NCBI RefSeq assembly: GCF_000495855.1 | Contig: NZ_AWGF01000009.1 | Coordinates: 1-64,000, forward strand | DNA from: Asticcacaulis sp. YBE204 | Lineage (GTDB): Bacteria; Pseudomonadota; Alphaproteobacteria; Caulobacterales; Caulobacteraceae | Length of the DNA stretch: 64,000 nt | Direction: 5' to 3' | Shown: piece after piece, positions 54,290-62,970 of the stretch | Layout of the letters: each line of letters starts with the position of its first letter | How positions within the stretch are numbered: position 1 is the stretch's first letter | Made by a program: the position numbers and the translations under genes | The notes under the pieces: model-generated | What the model was told of the DNA's origin: nothing | Seen by the model: the letters and a program-made list of their open reading frames with translations, nothing else | Databases searched by the model: none

Positions 54290-55624
54290 ATGACGGTTTC
54301 CAAACGTGATTTTCTGACCGGTATGGCCGGAGGTACGCTGGCGGCGGGTGCCGCATCGGCGGCGACGTCCAAGGTGACCGCGTCGCCCGCCGATGCGCGC
54401 AAGCTGATCGACTATTTCGCCGGTAATGCGAAGCAGCTGCTGCGCCAGCCGGCGGGCTACCTCAAATATCCCAGCATTTCGCCCAGCCTGCCGAAAAGCC
54501 AGTATTCGACCGAGCAATGGGACTGGGACACGATGTGGACGGTGCGCGGCCTGTTCCACGTCGCGCGCCTGACGAACGACGCCGCGTTGCGCAAGGGGAT
54601 CGCCGAACACGCGCGCGGGGCTCTGGCCAACTTCTTCGACCATCAGTCGAAGGAAGGCCGCATCCCCATGCTGATCACGGTGGAAAACCCCGACCCGCTG
54701 CATTGCCTCGAAGGTGAGCGTCCCAATCCGCGCAATCAGGCCAAGCCGATCCTGGCGCAACTGGCTCTGATGGCGGCGGACGAGACGGGCGACATCAGCT
54801 GGTTCGCGCCGTGGTTCGAGAATCTATTGCGCTTTTACGAGTCGTGGACGCAGGACAATCTGAAGGCTTCGGGGCTGCTGGTCTGGGGCAATGACGTGGC
54901 CATCGGCAACGACAACGACCCGACGACCTTCGGGCGGCCGGAGTTTTCCTCGGCCAATCTGCTGCTCAACTGCCTCTATTACAGCGATCTGAAAGCGGCG
55001 GCGGAAATCGCCAAGCGGCTGGGCAAGACCGAGTGGCAAAAGACCTTTACCGATCGGCTGGAACCACTGGCCAAGGCCATCCATAAACACAACTGGGACG
55101 CCCGCGACCGCTTCTTCTATACGGCGGACGTGCAGTGCAAGGACCGTCGCGCCGAACTGATTCCCAATATTGCGCGTGGCATGGATATGGACTGGCAGAC
55201 GATTCCTCTGCGCATCCAGACCTTTACCGGTTTCCTGCCATTATGGTGCGGTCTGGCGACCAAGGATCAGGCCGAGGCCCTGCGTCAGCACTATCTCGAT
55301 CCGCGCACCTTCCATTCGAAAGCGGGTGTGCGCTCGTTGTCGGCGGCGGAGTCGATGTACGACCTGCGCGCCAGCACCAACCCGTCGAACTGGCTGGGGC
55401 CGGTGTGGATCGTGGTCAACTATTTCGTCTGGCGCGGCCTGAAAAACTACGGCTTTGCCGCCGAAGCGGCGGACCTGTCGGCGAAGACGGTGAAGCTTCT
55501 GGCCGACGATCTGGCGGCGTCGGGCTCGCTCAACGAATATTATCATCCCGATACGGCGAAAGCCCTCAGCCACAAAGGGTTCATGAACTGGAACCTGCTG
55601 GTGCTGGAAATGATTGAGATGTAA
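54290..55624 (+). CDS. Six-hairpin glycosidase (GH37/GH63-like), exported
   Basis: A 444-residue (alpha/alpha)6-barrel glycosidase. A GTG at 54278 would overlap the previous stop, but the ATG at 54290 begins the leader directly (MTVSKRDFLTGMAGGTLAAGAAS, Lys-Arg Tat-like). STEQWDWDTMWTVRGLFHVARL contains the acid Asp region of trehalase-like and GH63-like enzymes. RASTNPSNWLGPVWIVVNYFVWRGL and LNEYYHPDTAKALSHKGFMNWNLL hold the second acidic residue (Glu). The substrate of this subgroup is not obvious. In an operon with pectate lyase and acetylesterase it probably cleaves an alpha-linked pectic sugar rather than trehalose or N-glycans. Confidence 0.75.
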   Translation: MTVSKRDFLTGMAGGTLAAGAASAATSKVTASPADARKLIDYFAGNAKQLLRQPAGYLKYPSISPSLPKSQYSTEQWDWDTMWTVRGLFHVARLTNDAALRKGIAEHARGALANFFDHQSKEGRIPMLITVENPDPLHCLEGERPNPRNQAKPILAQLALMAADETGDISWFAPWFENLLRFYESWTQDNLKASGLLVWGNDVAIGNDNDPTTFGRPEFSSANLLLNCLYYSDLKAAAEIAKRLGKTEWQKTFTDRLEPLAKAIHKHNWDARDRFFYTADVQCKDRRAELIPNIARGMDMDWQTIPLRIQTFTGFLPLWCGLATKDQAEALRQHYLDPRTFHSKAGVRSLSAAESMYDLRASTNPSNWLGPVWIVVNYFVWRGLKNYGFAAEAADLSAKTVKLLADDLAASGSLNEYYHPDTAKALSHKGFMNWNLLVLEMIEM

Positions 55625-55685
55625 ACAAGCAACGGGACATGTTTCGATGGCCCATATAACAACAAATATCTATGGGGAGACTACC

Positions 55686-56984
55686 ATGCTGCGTCGCCAT
55701 TTTCTCGCGTCGATGACGCTTCTCGCCGGATCGGCCGCCCTGCCGTCGTCGCTGTTCGCGGCGCAGGTCGGGGTCAACGAACCCGCCCATCCGTTGACGC
55801 GCGAGCGTATCGCCGCCCTGCCCGCGGGCGAACAGAAGCCGTGGCTCGATTACCTCGCCAAATCCGACGCGCAAGGGGCGGCAGACAAGGCCGCCCTGAT
55901 CGCCGAGCGCAAGGGCCTGACCGAGATCCCGGCGGACCCCAAGGGCGGCACGGCACCGACCATGCCGCTCACCAGGCCCGCCGACTGGTACGCCGGTCCT
56001 GAGGCGCGGGCTATCGCCGACAATATCGTCAGCTTCCAGACCCCGGCGGGCGGCTGGGGCAAGAACCAGTTGCGCAATACGCCGCCGCGCCTGAAAGGCC
56101 AGACCTACGTCCCCGGCGACGTGGCGGCCTTCAAAGTCGATCCGGCGGTGCCGCCGAAAGAGATCCGCTGGTCCTATGTGGGCACCATCGACAACGGCGC
56201 GGCGACGACCGAACTGGGCTTTCTGGCGCGGGTTGCCACGGCCTTGCCGGGCAAGGACGGCGACGTCTATCGCACCAGCTTCGGCAAGGGTCTGAACTGG
56301 CTCCTCAATGCGCAGTATCCCAACGGCGGGTGGCCGCAGATCTGGCCGTTGCAGGGCGAATATCACGACGCCATCACGCTCAATGACGACGCTATGGTGC
56401 ATGTGCTGAAGGTTCTGGCGGCGATCGGGCGCGGCGAAGAGGCCTTCGCTTTCGTGTCGGCGTCGGATCGCGCCCGTGCCGCGGCGGCGGAGCAAAAGGG
56501 CATTGCGTGGCTGCTGGCAGCGCAGGTCACCGTCAATGGCCGTAAGACCTTGTGGGCCCAGCAGCACGATGTGCTGACGCTCGCGCCGGCCACGGCGCGG
56601 GCCTATGAACCGTCGTCGCTGTCGGGATCGGAAAGCGCGGGGGTGCTGATCTATCTGATGTCGCTGAAAAACCCGTCGCCGCAGATCATCGCCAGCGTCG
56701 CGGCGGGCGTGACCGTGCTGCGCGAAACGAAACTCGAAGGCGTCGCCTTCGTCAAGGTGAGCGAAGATGAGGGCAAGCGTCTGGTGCCGCAGGCCGGGGC
56801 GGGTCCGCTGTGGGCGCGCTACTATGACGCCAAGACCCTGAAACCGATCTTCGGCAACCGCGACCGCAAGCTCTACGACTCGATCGACGACATCGAGAAG
56901 GAGCGCCGCAACGGCTATGCCTGGTTCGGCAACGGCCCGCAAAAGGCCATCGAGGCCTACGATAAATGGGCTTACAAGCGCTGA
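55686..56984 (+). CDS. Pectate lyase, family PL10, Tat-exported
   Basis: A 432-residue calcium-dependent lyase of family PL10 with leader MLRRHFLASMTLLAGSAALPSSLFA. ATG at 55686 has GGGGAG upstream. Family landmarks are PADWYAGPEARAIADNIVSFQTPAGGWGKN, SYVGTIDNGAATTELGFLARV and YPNGGWPQIWPLQGEYHDAITLNDDAMVHVLKVL, where the conserved Asp and Asn residues bind substrate and metal. The C-terminal RKLYDSIDDIEKERRNGYAWFG is also typical. It cleaves de-esterified homogalacturonan by beta-elimination, giving unsaturated oligogalacturonides, and would follow the pectinesterases in order of action. It lies 61 bp after the six-hairpin gene. Confidence 0.93.
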   Translation: MLRRHFLASMTLLAGSAALPSSLFAAQVGVNEPAHPLTRERIAALPAGEQKPWLDYLAKSDAQGAADKAALIAERKGLTEIPADPKGGTAPTMPLTRPADWYAGPEARAIADNIVSFQTPAGGWGKNQLRNTPPRLKGQTYVPGDVAAFKVDPAVPPKEIRWSYVGTIDNGAATTELGFLARVATALPGKDGDVYRTSFGKGLNWLLNAQYPNGGWPQIWPLQGEYHDAITLNDDAMVHVLKVLAAIGRGEEAFAFVSASDRARAAAAEQKGIAWLLAAQVTVNGRKTLWAQQHDVLTLAPATARAYEPSSLSGSESAGVLIYLMSLKNPSPQIIASVAAGVTVLRETKLEGVAFVKVSEDEGKRLVPQAGAGPLWARYYDAKTLKPIFGNRDRKLYDSIDDIEKERRNGYAWFGNGPQKAIEAYDKWAYKR

Positions 56985-56990
56985 TGTTTT

Positions 56991-57018
56991 AAGGCCGTTT
57001 CCTCGTGGAAACGGCCTT
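56991..57018 (+). terminator. Intercistronic hairpin between PL10 and acetylesterase
   Basis: Twelve-base arms AAGGCCGTTTCC/GGAAACGGCCTT with a four-base loop, 7 bases after the PL10 stop and 18 bases before the next start. The tail is short (TTCAATT), so it is more likely a partial terminator or mRNA-stabilising element inside the operon. Confidence 0.55.
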
Positions 57019-57036
57019 TCAATTACAGGGAACTAC

Positions 57037-57894
57037 ATGAAAAAACTTATGCTCCTCACAACCCTGGCGGCGCTGGCCATGCCCGTTTATGCGCAAGCCC
57101 CCACACCGCTCCCGGCGGTGGCCGATGCGAAACTGCGCGCCGAGATCAAACGCGCTTCGGCGACCAAGATCATTCTGGTCGGCGATTCCACGACGGCGGT
57201 CTATGGCGGCTGGGGGCCGGGGTTTTGCGGGCATCGCGTCAAGGGGAACGTGGTCTGCGTCAATATGGGTCGCGCCGGGCGCTCCAGCTTCAGTTATCGC
57301 GCCGAAGGGACGTGGGACATGGTTCTGGCCGAAGCGAAGGCCGGGGCCGGGGTCTACGACAAGACCTACGTCCTGATCCAGTTCGGCCATAACGATCAGC
57401 CGGGAAAGCCGGGCCGCACGACCGATCTGGCGACCGAGTTCCCGCAAAACCTGCGTCGCTTCGTGGAAGAGGTACGCGCGGCGGGCGCCGTGCCGGTGCT
57501 GGTCACGCCCCTGACGCGGCGCGGGTTCAAAAACGGCAAGCTGGACGACAGTCTGGCGCCGTGGGCCGAGGCCGCACGGACGGTCGCCAGGGAGATGAAG
57601 GTGCCGCTGGTCGATTTGCACGCCCGGTCGCTGGAGGCCGTACAGGCGATGGGACCGGTCGAGGCGATGAAATTCGCGCCGGAACCGCCGCCGGTACACG
57701 TGCGCGACGCCGCCAAATCCGGCACGACGATTTCGGGGAATACGCCCGCCAATGTCGCCGAACCGGTCGGTCAGGCGAAGTCGCGTTTCGACTATACGCA
57801 TCTGGGCGACGAAGGGGCGGATTTTTTCTCGAAGATCGTCGCGGCGGAGCTGGTGAAAGCGGTGCCGGAGCTGACCGCGGCGCTTGTGCCCTGA
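57037..57894 (+). CDS. Rhamnogalacturonan acetylesterase (CE12, SGNH hydrolase)
   Basis: A 285-residue exported esterase that removes acetyl groups from rhamnogalacturonan. The ATG at 57037 follows CAGGGA and starts the Sec leader MKKLMLLTTLAALAMPVYAQA. SGNH blocks are clear: IILVGDSTTAVYGGWGPGF (block I, Ser), NMGRAGRSSFSYRAEG (block II, Gly), VLIQFGHNDQPGKPGRTTD (block III, Asn) and FDYTHLGDEGADFFSKIVAAEL (block V, Asp and His). The tail VHVRDAAKSGTTISGNTPANVAEPVGQAKS before block V is longer than in many relatives. It is the last gene of the 51402-57894 operon, ahead of a strong terminator. Confidence 0.92.
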   Translation: MKKLMLLTTLAALAMPVYAQAPTPLPAVADAKLRAEIKRASATKIILVGDSTTAVYGGWGPGFCGHRVKGNVVCVNMGRAGRSSFSYRAEGTWDMVLAEAKAGAGVYDKTYVLIQFGHNDQPGKPGRTTDLATEFPQNLRRFVEEVRAAGAVPVLVTPLTRRGFKNGKLDDSLAPWAEAARTVAREMKVPLVDLHARSLEAVQAMGPVEAMKFAPEPPPVHVRDAAKSGTTISGNTPANVAEPVGQAKSRFDYTHLGDEGADFFSKIVAAELVKAVPELTAALVP

Positions 57895-57910
57895 TCCCTT
57901 TCTCCCCATG

Positions 57911-57948
57911 AAAAAGCCGCCGTCCGGGTCTCCGAACGGCGGCTTTTT
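57911..57948. terminator. Bidirectional terminator between convergent genes
   Basis: Thirteen-base arms (57911-57923 and 57936-57948) formed by AAAAAGCCGCCGT and its complement, with a 12-base loop. The A run and T run make it work in both directions, for the acetylesterase operon and the TonB receptor on the other strand. Confidence 0.85.
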
Positions 57949-57966
57949 TTACGCGAAGGCGCTGAT

Positions 57967-60900
57967 TTACTGCATCTTGTAGATCATGCCGACCGTGAAG
58001 CGACGGCCGCCGTACTGGAAGGTCCACGGCGTTTCGGGCAGGTCCGAGAAGCCCCGGTCCTTGGTGCCGATACGGCGGGCGGTTTCACGCATCAGGTTGC
58101 GGCCTTCCCAATACAGTTCGATATTGGGCGTCAGCTTGTGCGTGATCTTGGCGTCCACATAGGCGCTTTCGGCCTGATAGAAGCCTTCGCCGGGATTGTA
58201 GGGCAGGCCCACCACCTTGAGCGGGTTGGCGTTCGGGAAGGAATAGACCGTGTTGTCGTTGCGGGTACACGACGACACGCATTCCAGAACCGCGGCCTTT
58301 TTCTGGTAGCTGATGCGGGCATTGGTCCTGCCGTCATCGTACCAGATCGACAGGTTGGCGGTGTAGTCCGGGCGGTTGGCCGTGCCGAGGCCCGTGCCGG
58401 TGATCGGGTCGATGAACCCGCCGCCGCTGCCGACCGACTTGTTGGTCGAGTAGTTGAAGTCGAAGCCGGAATAGCGCAGCTTCCACGGCAGGAAGGTCAG
58501 GGCCGTCTTGGTCGCGAATTCCCAGCCCGCCTGGGTGTAGCCGGGGCCGTTGATCTTGGTGCCGTAACTGAACTTGAAGTCCGACAGCTTGCGCCCGGTG
58601 ACCGGGTCGATTTCCTCGCTGCCTTCGAACAGGGGATAGTTGAGCAGGGTCTGATCGACCGGTGCGCCGACGCTCACCTTCTGACGGTAATAGGCCAGCG
58701 AGAACATGGTGTCCTTGTTGGCGTACCATTCGATCGAGGTGTTGTTGCGGTTGGCCGCATAGGGCTTGAGGTCCGGATTGCCGAAGCCGGAGCAGCCCTG
58801 CAACAGGTCCGTCTCACCGTCGTCGTAACGGTCCTCGATGCGCTCGTCGACCGTACAGGAACCGGCGGGGAAGATGGCGCTGAGCGGCGGCGGGGCCACG
58901 GCCTTGGTCCACGAATAGCGCAGGACGACCTTGTCCGGCACGGCCCACAGATAGGCGTTGTAGCTCGGCAGCCAGTAGCGGTATTCGCGCTCGATGGCGA
59001 CCGGTTTGACGATGGTGGTCGTCGTGACGCGGCTATTGCCTTCGTTCGGGTTCCACTCGGTCGTCGGCACGCCGGTGATGTTCTTGCGGATCGAGTTGAC
59101 CGAGACGAAGCCGGTACCGGCGATCTTGGATTCGACGACGCGGACGCCGAAGTTGCCGCCGAATTCCATACCGAACGGCAACTCCTGCTCGAATTCGAGC
59201 ATATAGTAGGCGGCGTTGAACTGCTCGCTCGAAAGGCGCGAGATCATCGGATAGACATTGCCGTCGCTGGCCGTGCAAGATTTCAGGCAGTTGAAATTGT
59301 AGTTCTTGGCGGCCTCGACCTGCGCATAGAACTTGTCGATGTCGATCGAGTTCCACAGCTTCATGCCGTCGGCGCCTTCGATATCGGGCAGGAACTCGCC
59401 GTCGTTCGGCAGGAAGCTCGAGCCGATGATTTCGGTCAGCTGGGCCACCGTTACCGTCTGGACGCCGTGGTTGAAGTTGACGGTGTTCGAGGCGTTCGGC
59501 ACGTAGCTGTAGACGCAGGCATTGACGGCCGTGGTCGTCGCCTGGTTCTGACAGGCGCGCAGCTGGCTGCGCAGGTTGAGCGTCGGCACGTAGACGCCGG
59601 CCTTCGGAATATAGCCGTCGCCGTTCCACGCCTCGGTGCCCGCCTTGCGGTATTGCACGCCGGTCTTGAACGAGGTGAAGAAGGGCAGGTTTTCCGGCAG
59701 GCGGTAGGTCAGGTCGAGCTTGGCTTCGTCCTGCGTGGATTCGACCTGACGCGGGCCGTAACCGAGCTGGATATTGCTGGTGTAAAGCGCCGCCTGCGCG
59801 GCGGTCGCGCCGGTAGCGGGGTTCAGCACGACGTAGTTGGCCGGGTTGTTGAGATCGACGCCCGCCGGGAACTGAAACGCCCAGGTGCCGTTCGACTGCG
59901 CGTACATCTTGGTGTTGCCGTAGGGCAGGTTGAAGGCCAGACGCTTGTCGTAGCGGGTGTAGCTGGTTTCCGAACGGTTGGCGCGGAACTCGACCTTGAG
60001 CGGTCCCTTGTTGTAGTCGGCACCGACCTGAAGATAGTTGGTGTCCCAGTTCTGGTCGTTGCGGATATGGTCGATATTATAGACCGAGTTGGTGATTTCA
60101 GCCGAGACCAGATGGTGGTTCTTGTCCATCACGATCGAGCCGGGGACGATATTGACTGCCTGACCGATGACCGGGAAGGAGTTGTTGGTCGTGGTCGAGC
60201 CCGCCGTGTTGTCGTACTGCACCAGACCGGTCGCGTAGCCGCCGTTATACAGATAATAACCGGTGTTCGGCAGGACCGTCAGAATCATCGGCGTATTGAC
60301 CGGGTAGCTGACCGTCGGGTTGCTGATATAGGGGACGGTCGAGACGTTCGCCGTCGGGGCCGTAAGGACGCTGATGCCGCCCTGGGTGCGGTTGGAGCGC
60401 GCGTCGTACTGGTGACGGCCCGTATCCTGATACTTGGCGAAAACGGTCAGGTTCTGGTTGATGCGGTAGTCGAAGCGCACGTCCCAGGTCAGGCGGTCTT
60501 CGTACTGCTCAAGCCAGGTTTCGCGCACGATCTGTGGCGTATAGTCGTTCCACTGGTTCAGGCAGCTGACGCGTTCGCGGATGCGCTGGGCCTGAGCGTC
60601 GCGGCGGCTGTTGCCGCTGCTGGTGCCGACGATGGTGTTCAGTTCGGTATCGGAATAGAGCGGGAAGGCGGCATCGCAGTCGGCCTTGGTCTTGGCCGCC
60701 GCCGCCTTGGTGACGATCTGCACCGGCGTGCTGCTGAGGAACTTGCCGCCATTGACCATGTCCCAGCTGCCGATGGGCGTATTGGCGCCGTCGCCGGTGA
60801 CCAGGGCGGGGTTATATTGGAAGGTCTTGTCCGGTGAATTGTCGAGGTCGATGGCGCGCAGATAGCCGCCCCAGTTATTGCCGCCCGCGTTCGACATCTG

Positions 60901-61599
60901 ATGGCTGTCGCCCAGATAACGGCGTGAGGACAAGTTGAAGATCACCCCCAGACGATTGTCGAAGAACTTGCGCGAGGCGACGATGTTGATGTCGGGTGCC
61001 CATTTCTGGCTCAGCGAGTTGCGTTCGCCGGCGACGCGCATCGAGAAATAGGGCTTCTTGAAATCGAGGCCGGAACGGGTCTGGACCTGAACCGTGCCGC
61101 CGAGACCGCCCTGGGTCATGTCCGGCGTCTGGCCCTTGACCACGTCGACGCTCTTGATCAGGTCGGCGGGCAGTTCGCGCAGATCCGAGGCGCGACCGCC
61201 CTGCTGGTTCAGCGCCAGATCGAAACCGGATGAGGCGACCGACATGCCGTCCATTTCGACGCGCGTCAGGTCGGCGCCGTTGCCGCGCAGCGCCATGGTT
61301 TCGCCTTCGCCGGTTTCACCGCGCGTCAGCGCCATGCCGGGGATACGTGAAATGGCTTCGTTGAGGTTGCGGTCCGGAAACGAGCCGACATCGTCGGCGA
61401 CGATCGAATCGGTCGCCGTCTTGGCCTTCTTCTTGCGGTTGATCGACGACTGCTGCGACGCGCGCGAGCCGACGACAACGACTTCGATAGGATCCTCTGC
61501 CTTGGCCACTTCCTGAGCCGTAGCCATTGGCGCCAATGTTACCGCTATCATGACAAGGCCTGTGCTGGCCATGAGCTTTTTCAACTGGGGTGTCTTCAT
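57967..61599 (-). CDS. TonB-dependent receptor, large
   Basis: A 1210-residue outer-membrane receptor. The start at 61599 is chosen because GGGAGG lies just upstream and the leader MKTPQLKKLMASTGLVMIAVTLAPMATAQ begins there. PIEVVVVGSRASQQSSINRKKKAKTATDSIVADDVGSFPDRNLNEAISRIPGMALTRGETGEGETMALRG is the plug. The barrel is long, and the protein ends TVGMIYKMQ rather than in the usual aromatic residue, which is slightly odd for an outer-membrane protein. Several Cys pairs in the loops (CNQ, CVSSCTRN, CLKSCTASDG) suggest disulfide-stabilised extracellular loops. A LacI-type palindrome lies about 250 bp upstream. The substrate is probably a pectic oligosaccharide. Confidence 0.9.
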   Translation of the reverse strand: MKTPQLKKLMASTGLVMIAVTLAPMATAQEVAKAEDPIEVVVVGSRASQQSSINRKKKAKTATDSIVADDVGSFPDRNLNEAISRIPGMALTRGETGEGETMALRGNGADLTRVEMDGMSVASSGFDLALNQQGGRASDLRELPADLIKSVDVVKGQTPDMTQGGLGGTVQVQTRSGLDFKKPYFSMRVAGERNSLSQKWAPDINIVASRKFFDNRLGVIFNLSSRRYLGDSHQMSNAGGNNWGGYLRAIDLDNSPDKTFQYNPALVTGDGANTPIGSWDMVNGGKFLSSTPVQIVTKAAAAKTKADCDAAFPLYSDTELNTIVGTSSGNSRRDAQAQRIRERVSCLNQWNDYTPQIVRETWLEQYEDRLTWDVRFDYRINQNLTVFAKYQDTGRHQYDARSNRTQGGISVLTAPTANVSTVPYISNPTVSYPVNTPMILTVLPNTGYYLYNGGYATGLVQYDNTAGSTTTNNSFPVIGQAVNIVPGSIVMDKNHHLVSAEITNSVYNIDHIRNDQNWDTNYLQVGADYNKGPLKVEFRANRSETSYTRYDKRLAFNLPYGNTKMYAQSNGTWAFQFPAGVDLNNPANYVVLNPATGATAAQAALYTSNIQLGYGPRQVESTQDEAKLDLTYRLPENLPFFTSFKTGVQYRKAGTEAWNGDGYIPKAGVYVPTLNLRSQLRACQNQATTTAVNACVYSYVPNASNTVNFNHGVQTVTVAQLTEIIGSSFLPNDGEFLPDIEGADGMKLWNSIDIDKFYAQVEAAKNYNFNCLKSCTASDGNVYPMISRLSSEQFNAAYYMLEFEQELPFGMEFGGNFGVRVVESKIAGTGFVSVNSIRKNITGVPTTEWNPNEGNSRVTTTTIVKPVAIEREYRYWLPSYNAYLWAVPDKVVLRYSWTKAVAPPPLSAIFPAGSCTVDERIEDRYDDGETDLLQGCSGFGNPDLKPYAANRNNTSIEWYANKDTMFSLAYYRQKVSVGAPVDQTLLNYPLFEGSEEIDPVTGRKLSDFKFSYGTKINGPGYTQAGWEFATKTALTFLPWKLRYSGFDFNYSTNKSVGSGGGFIDPITGTGLGTANRPDYTANLSIWYDDGRTNARISYQKKAAVLECVSSCTRNDNTVYSFPNANPLKVVGLPYNPGEGFYQAESAYVDAKITHKLTPNIELYWEGRNLMRETARRIGTKDRGFSDLPETPWTFQYGGRRFTVGMIYKMQ

Positions 61600-62007
61600 T
61601 TTTTTTCCTCCCGATGCCATTTGAAATGGCTCGTTTTTATTGGCTTTGACGACCCGTGGGCGGAGGCAAAACGTCACGCAGCGGCACCCCGAAACCTGGG
61701 GCATAAAGGCTCAGGCACACGCACGGTCCTGAACCGCGGGCATGATGAAAAGTGTCGCGTGTGAAATGTCCCCGCTGAGCCGACTCCCTATCGGGGTCCT
61801 TATGCCGAACCTCCGAATTATCGGCTCTTGGGTGCAGTCAACTATTTGGTTGCGCTACCATTCAAGTCAAGTTGAAATTTGTATTAGGTCTTACATGTCC
61901 CACTTTTCGCCGTTTTGTTACGCAAAAGACACGTTTAAAGCGGCAAATAAAAACCTTTGATTGTGGTGAGTATATTTCAGGATGCACAGCGCTGTCATGT
62001 GCGACCG
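61600..62007. other. Non-coding region upstream of the TonB receptor
   Basis: No gene or RNA gene is supportable in these 408 bases. The half next to the receptor start is GC-rich with small hairpins; from about 61840 it becomes AT-rich, consistent with a promoter. The only clear signal is the palindrome at 61847-61860. Confidence 0.5.
61847..61860. promoter_or_regulatory. LacI-type operator TGGTTGCGCTACCA
   Basis: A palindrome with one central mismatch pair, related to the TGTTAGCGCTAACA sites at 813 and 1884 and to known Caulobacter sugar operators. It lies 248 bp upstream of the receptor start, in the AT-rich part. Confidence 0.55.
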
Positions 62008-62712
62008 CTATTGCACCAGACTGGCCGCGATATTGATCACGATCGCCAGAATCGTCGTGTTGAAAAAGAAGGCGAACACGGCATGGGCGAGGTTCAGCCG
62101 CCGCATGGCCGGTGAGGCGATGGCCACGTCGGCGGTTTGCGCCGCCGTCCCCATGATGAAGGCGAAATAGAGGAAATCGACGTAATCCGGCGTGCAGTCC
62201 TTGTCCGGAAAGGTCAGGCACGGCTCCGGGGTGGTCTTCAGCGACACATAATAGGCATGGGCGTAGTGCAGGGCGAAGGTCGTGTGTACGAAGAGCCACG
62301 TCGTGACGATGGTCGCGCCGACCAGCCCCAGATTGACGGCCTTGTCCCAACCGTGCAGGTCGCGCGCGGCGATCAGTTCGGTGGCGATAGCGACGATGCA
62401 GACGGCCACCGCCATGCCGGTCAGCAGCAGGATCGTCCATTTGCCGACGTCCTGTGCCTCCGCGCGGCGCTCTATGCCGTCGGTGTCGCTGCGCCACATG
62501 ATGACGGCGGCGGCGCTGAGATAAACGCCCGCCGCGAGGTTCCACGCGACCAGCACGTCCTGCGCCAGTCGCCACGGCGTCAGCAGAGTAAGGGCGGTGA
62601 CCATACCGAAGGCCAGCGCGGTCGCCGTCACCAGCCACGGGCGGGCCTTGATGGCGATCAGGGGGCCAGAAGGCGATTTGGGGGGAGAAGGGATGGGTCG
62701 CGATCTGGACAT
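62008..62712 (-). CDS. DUF1345 family inner-membrane protein
   Basis: A 234-residue membrane protein of the DUF1345 family. CAGGAGGC gives a strong ribosome site before the ATG at 62712. Five to six hydrophobic segments are visible: LVTATALAFGMVTALTLL, VLVAWNLAAGVYLSAAAVIMW, WTILLLTGMAVAVCIVAIATELI, LGLVGATIVTTWLFVHTTFALHYAHAYY, and the last one ending IAASLVQ. The HTTFALHYAHAYY and DFLYFAFIMGTAAQTADV segments are the conserved core. Function is unknown. Nothing ties it to pectin; it is probably an ordinary gene flanking the island. Confidence 0.85.
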   Translation of the reverse strand: MSRSRPIPSPPKSPSGPLIAIKARPWLVTATALAFGMVTALTLLTPWRLAQDVLVAWNLAAGVYLSAAAVIMWRSDTDGIERRAEAQDVGKWTILLLTGMAVAVCIVAIATELIAARDLHGWDKAVNLGLVGATIVTTWLFVHTTFALHYAHAYYVSLKTTPEPCLTFPDKDCTPDYVDFLYFAFIMGTAAQTADVAIASPAMRRLNLAHAVFAFFFNTTILAIVINIAASLVQ

Positions 62713-62970
62713 GAAAGCCTCCTGAGGTAGCAGAGATACGGGCTTGCCCTCAAAAGTCCATGCCGATGTGCCGATTCCGACACAGTACGGCCATGAAATC
62801 TCGTCCGTGTGCGCGCAAATCCCCTCCCGCGTGTGGCTTACACAAATCTGTCACGCAAGCTTTCGCGTTCTGTCACAGAGCGCTCCTATAAGCCGCATTC
62901 AATGGCAGGGCGTGTAGAGGCGGGGGCAGAAACCTCCGGCATGCCGGTTGCGCAACCGTTGGAGAGCACA
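62713..62970. other. Divergent intergenic region
   Basis: No gene seen in 258 bases between the DUF1345 gene and the lipoprotein gene. A GC-rich inverted segment (CCGGTTGCGCAACCG, about 62945-62959) lies about 12 bases before the lipoprotein start, overlapping the leader; it could affect its translation. Confidence 0.4.

Noticed and set aside
58138-60837. An 899-codon plus-strand frame opposite the third TonB receptor
   Set aside because: Same reasons: biased composition, no motif, and a clear receptor gene on the other strand.
61600-62007. Searched for a tRNA or other RNA gene upstream of the third TonB receptor
   Set aside because: Only small imperfect hairpins are present; no cloverleaf or CCA end could be drawn.
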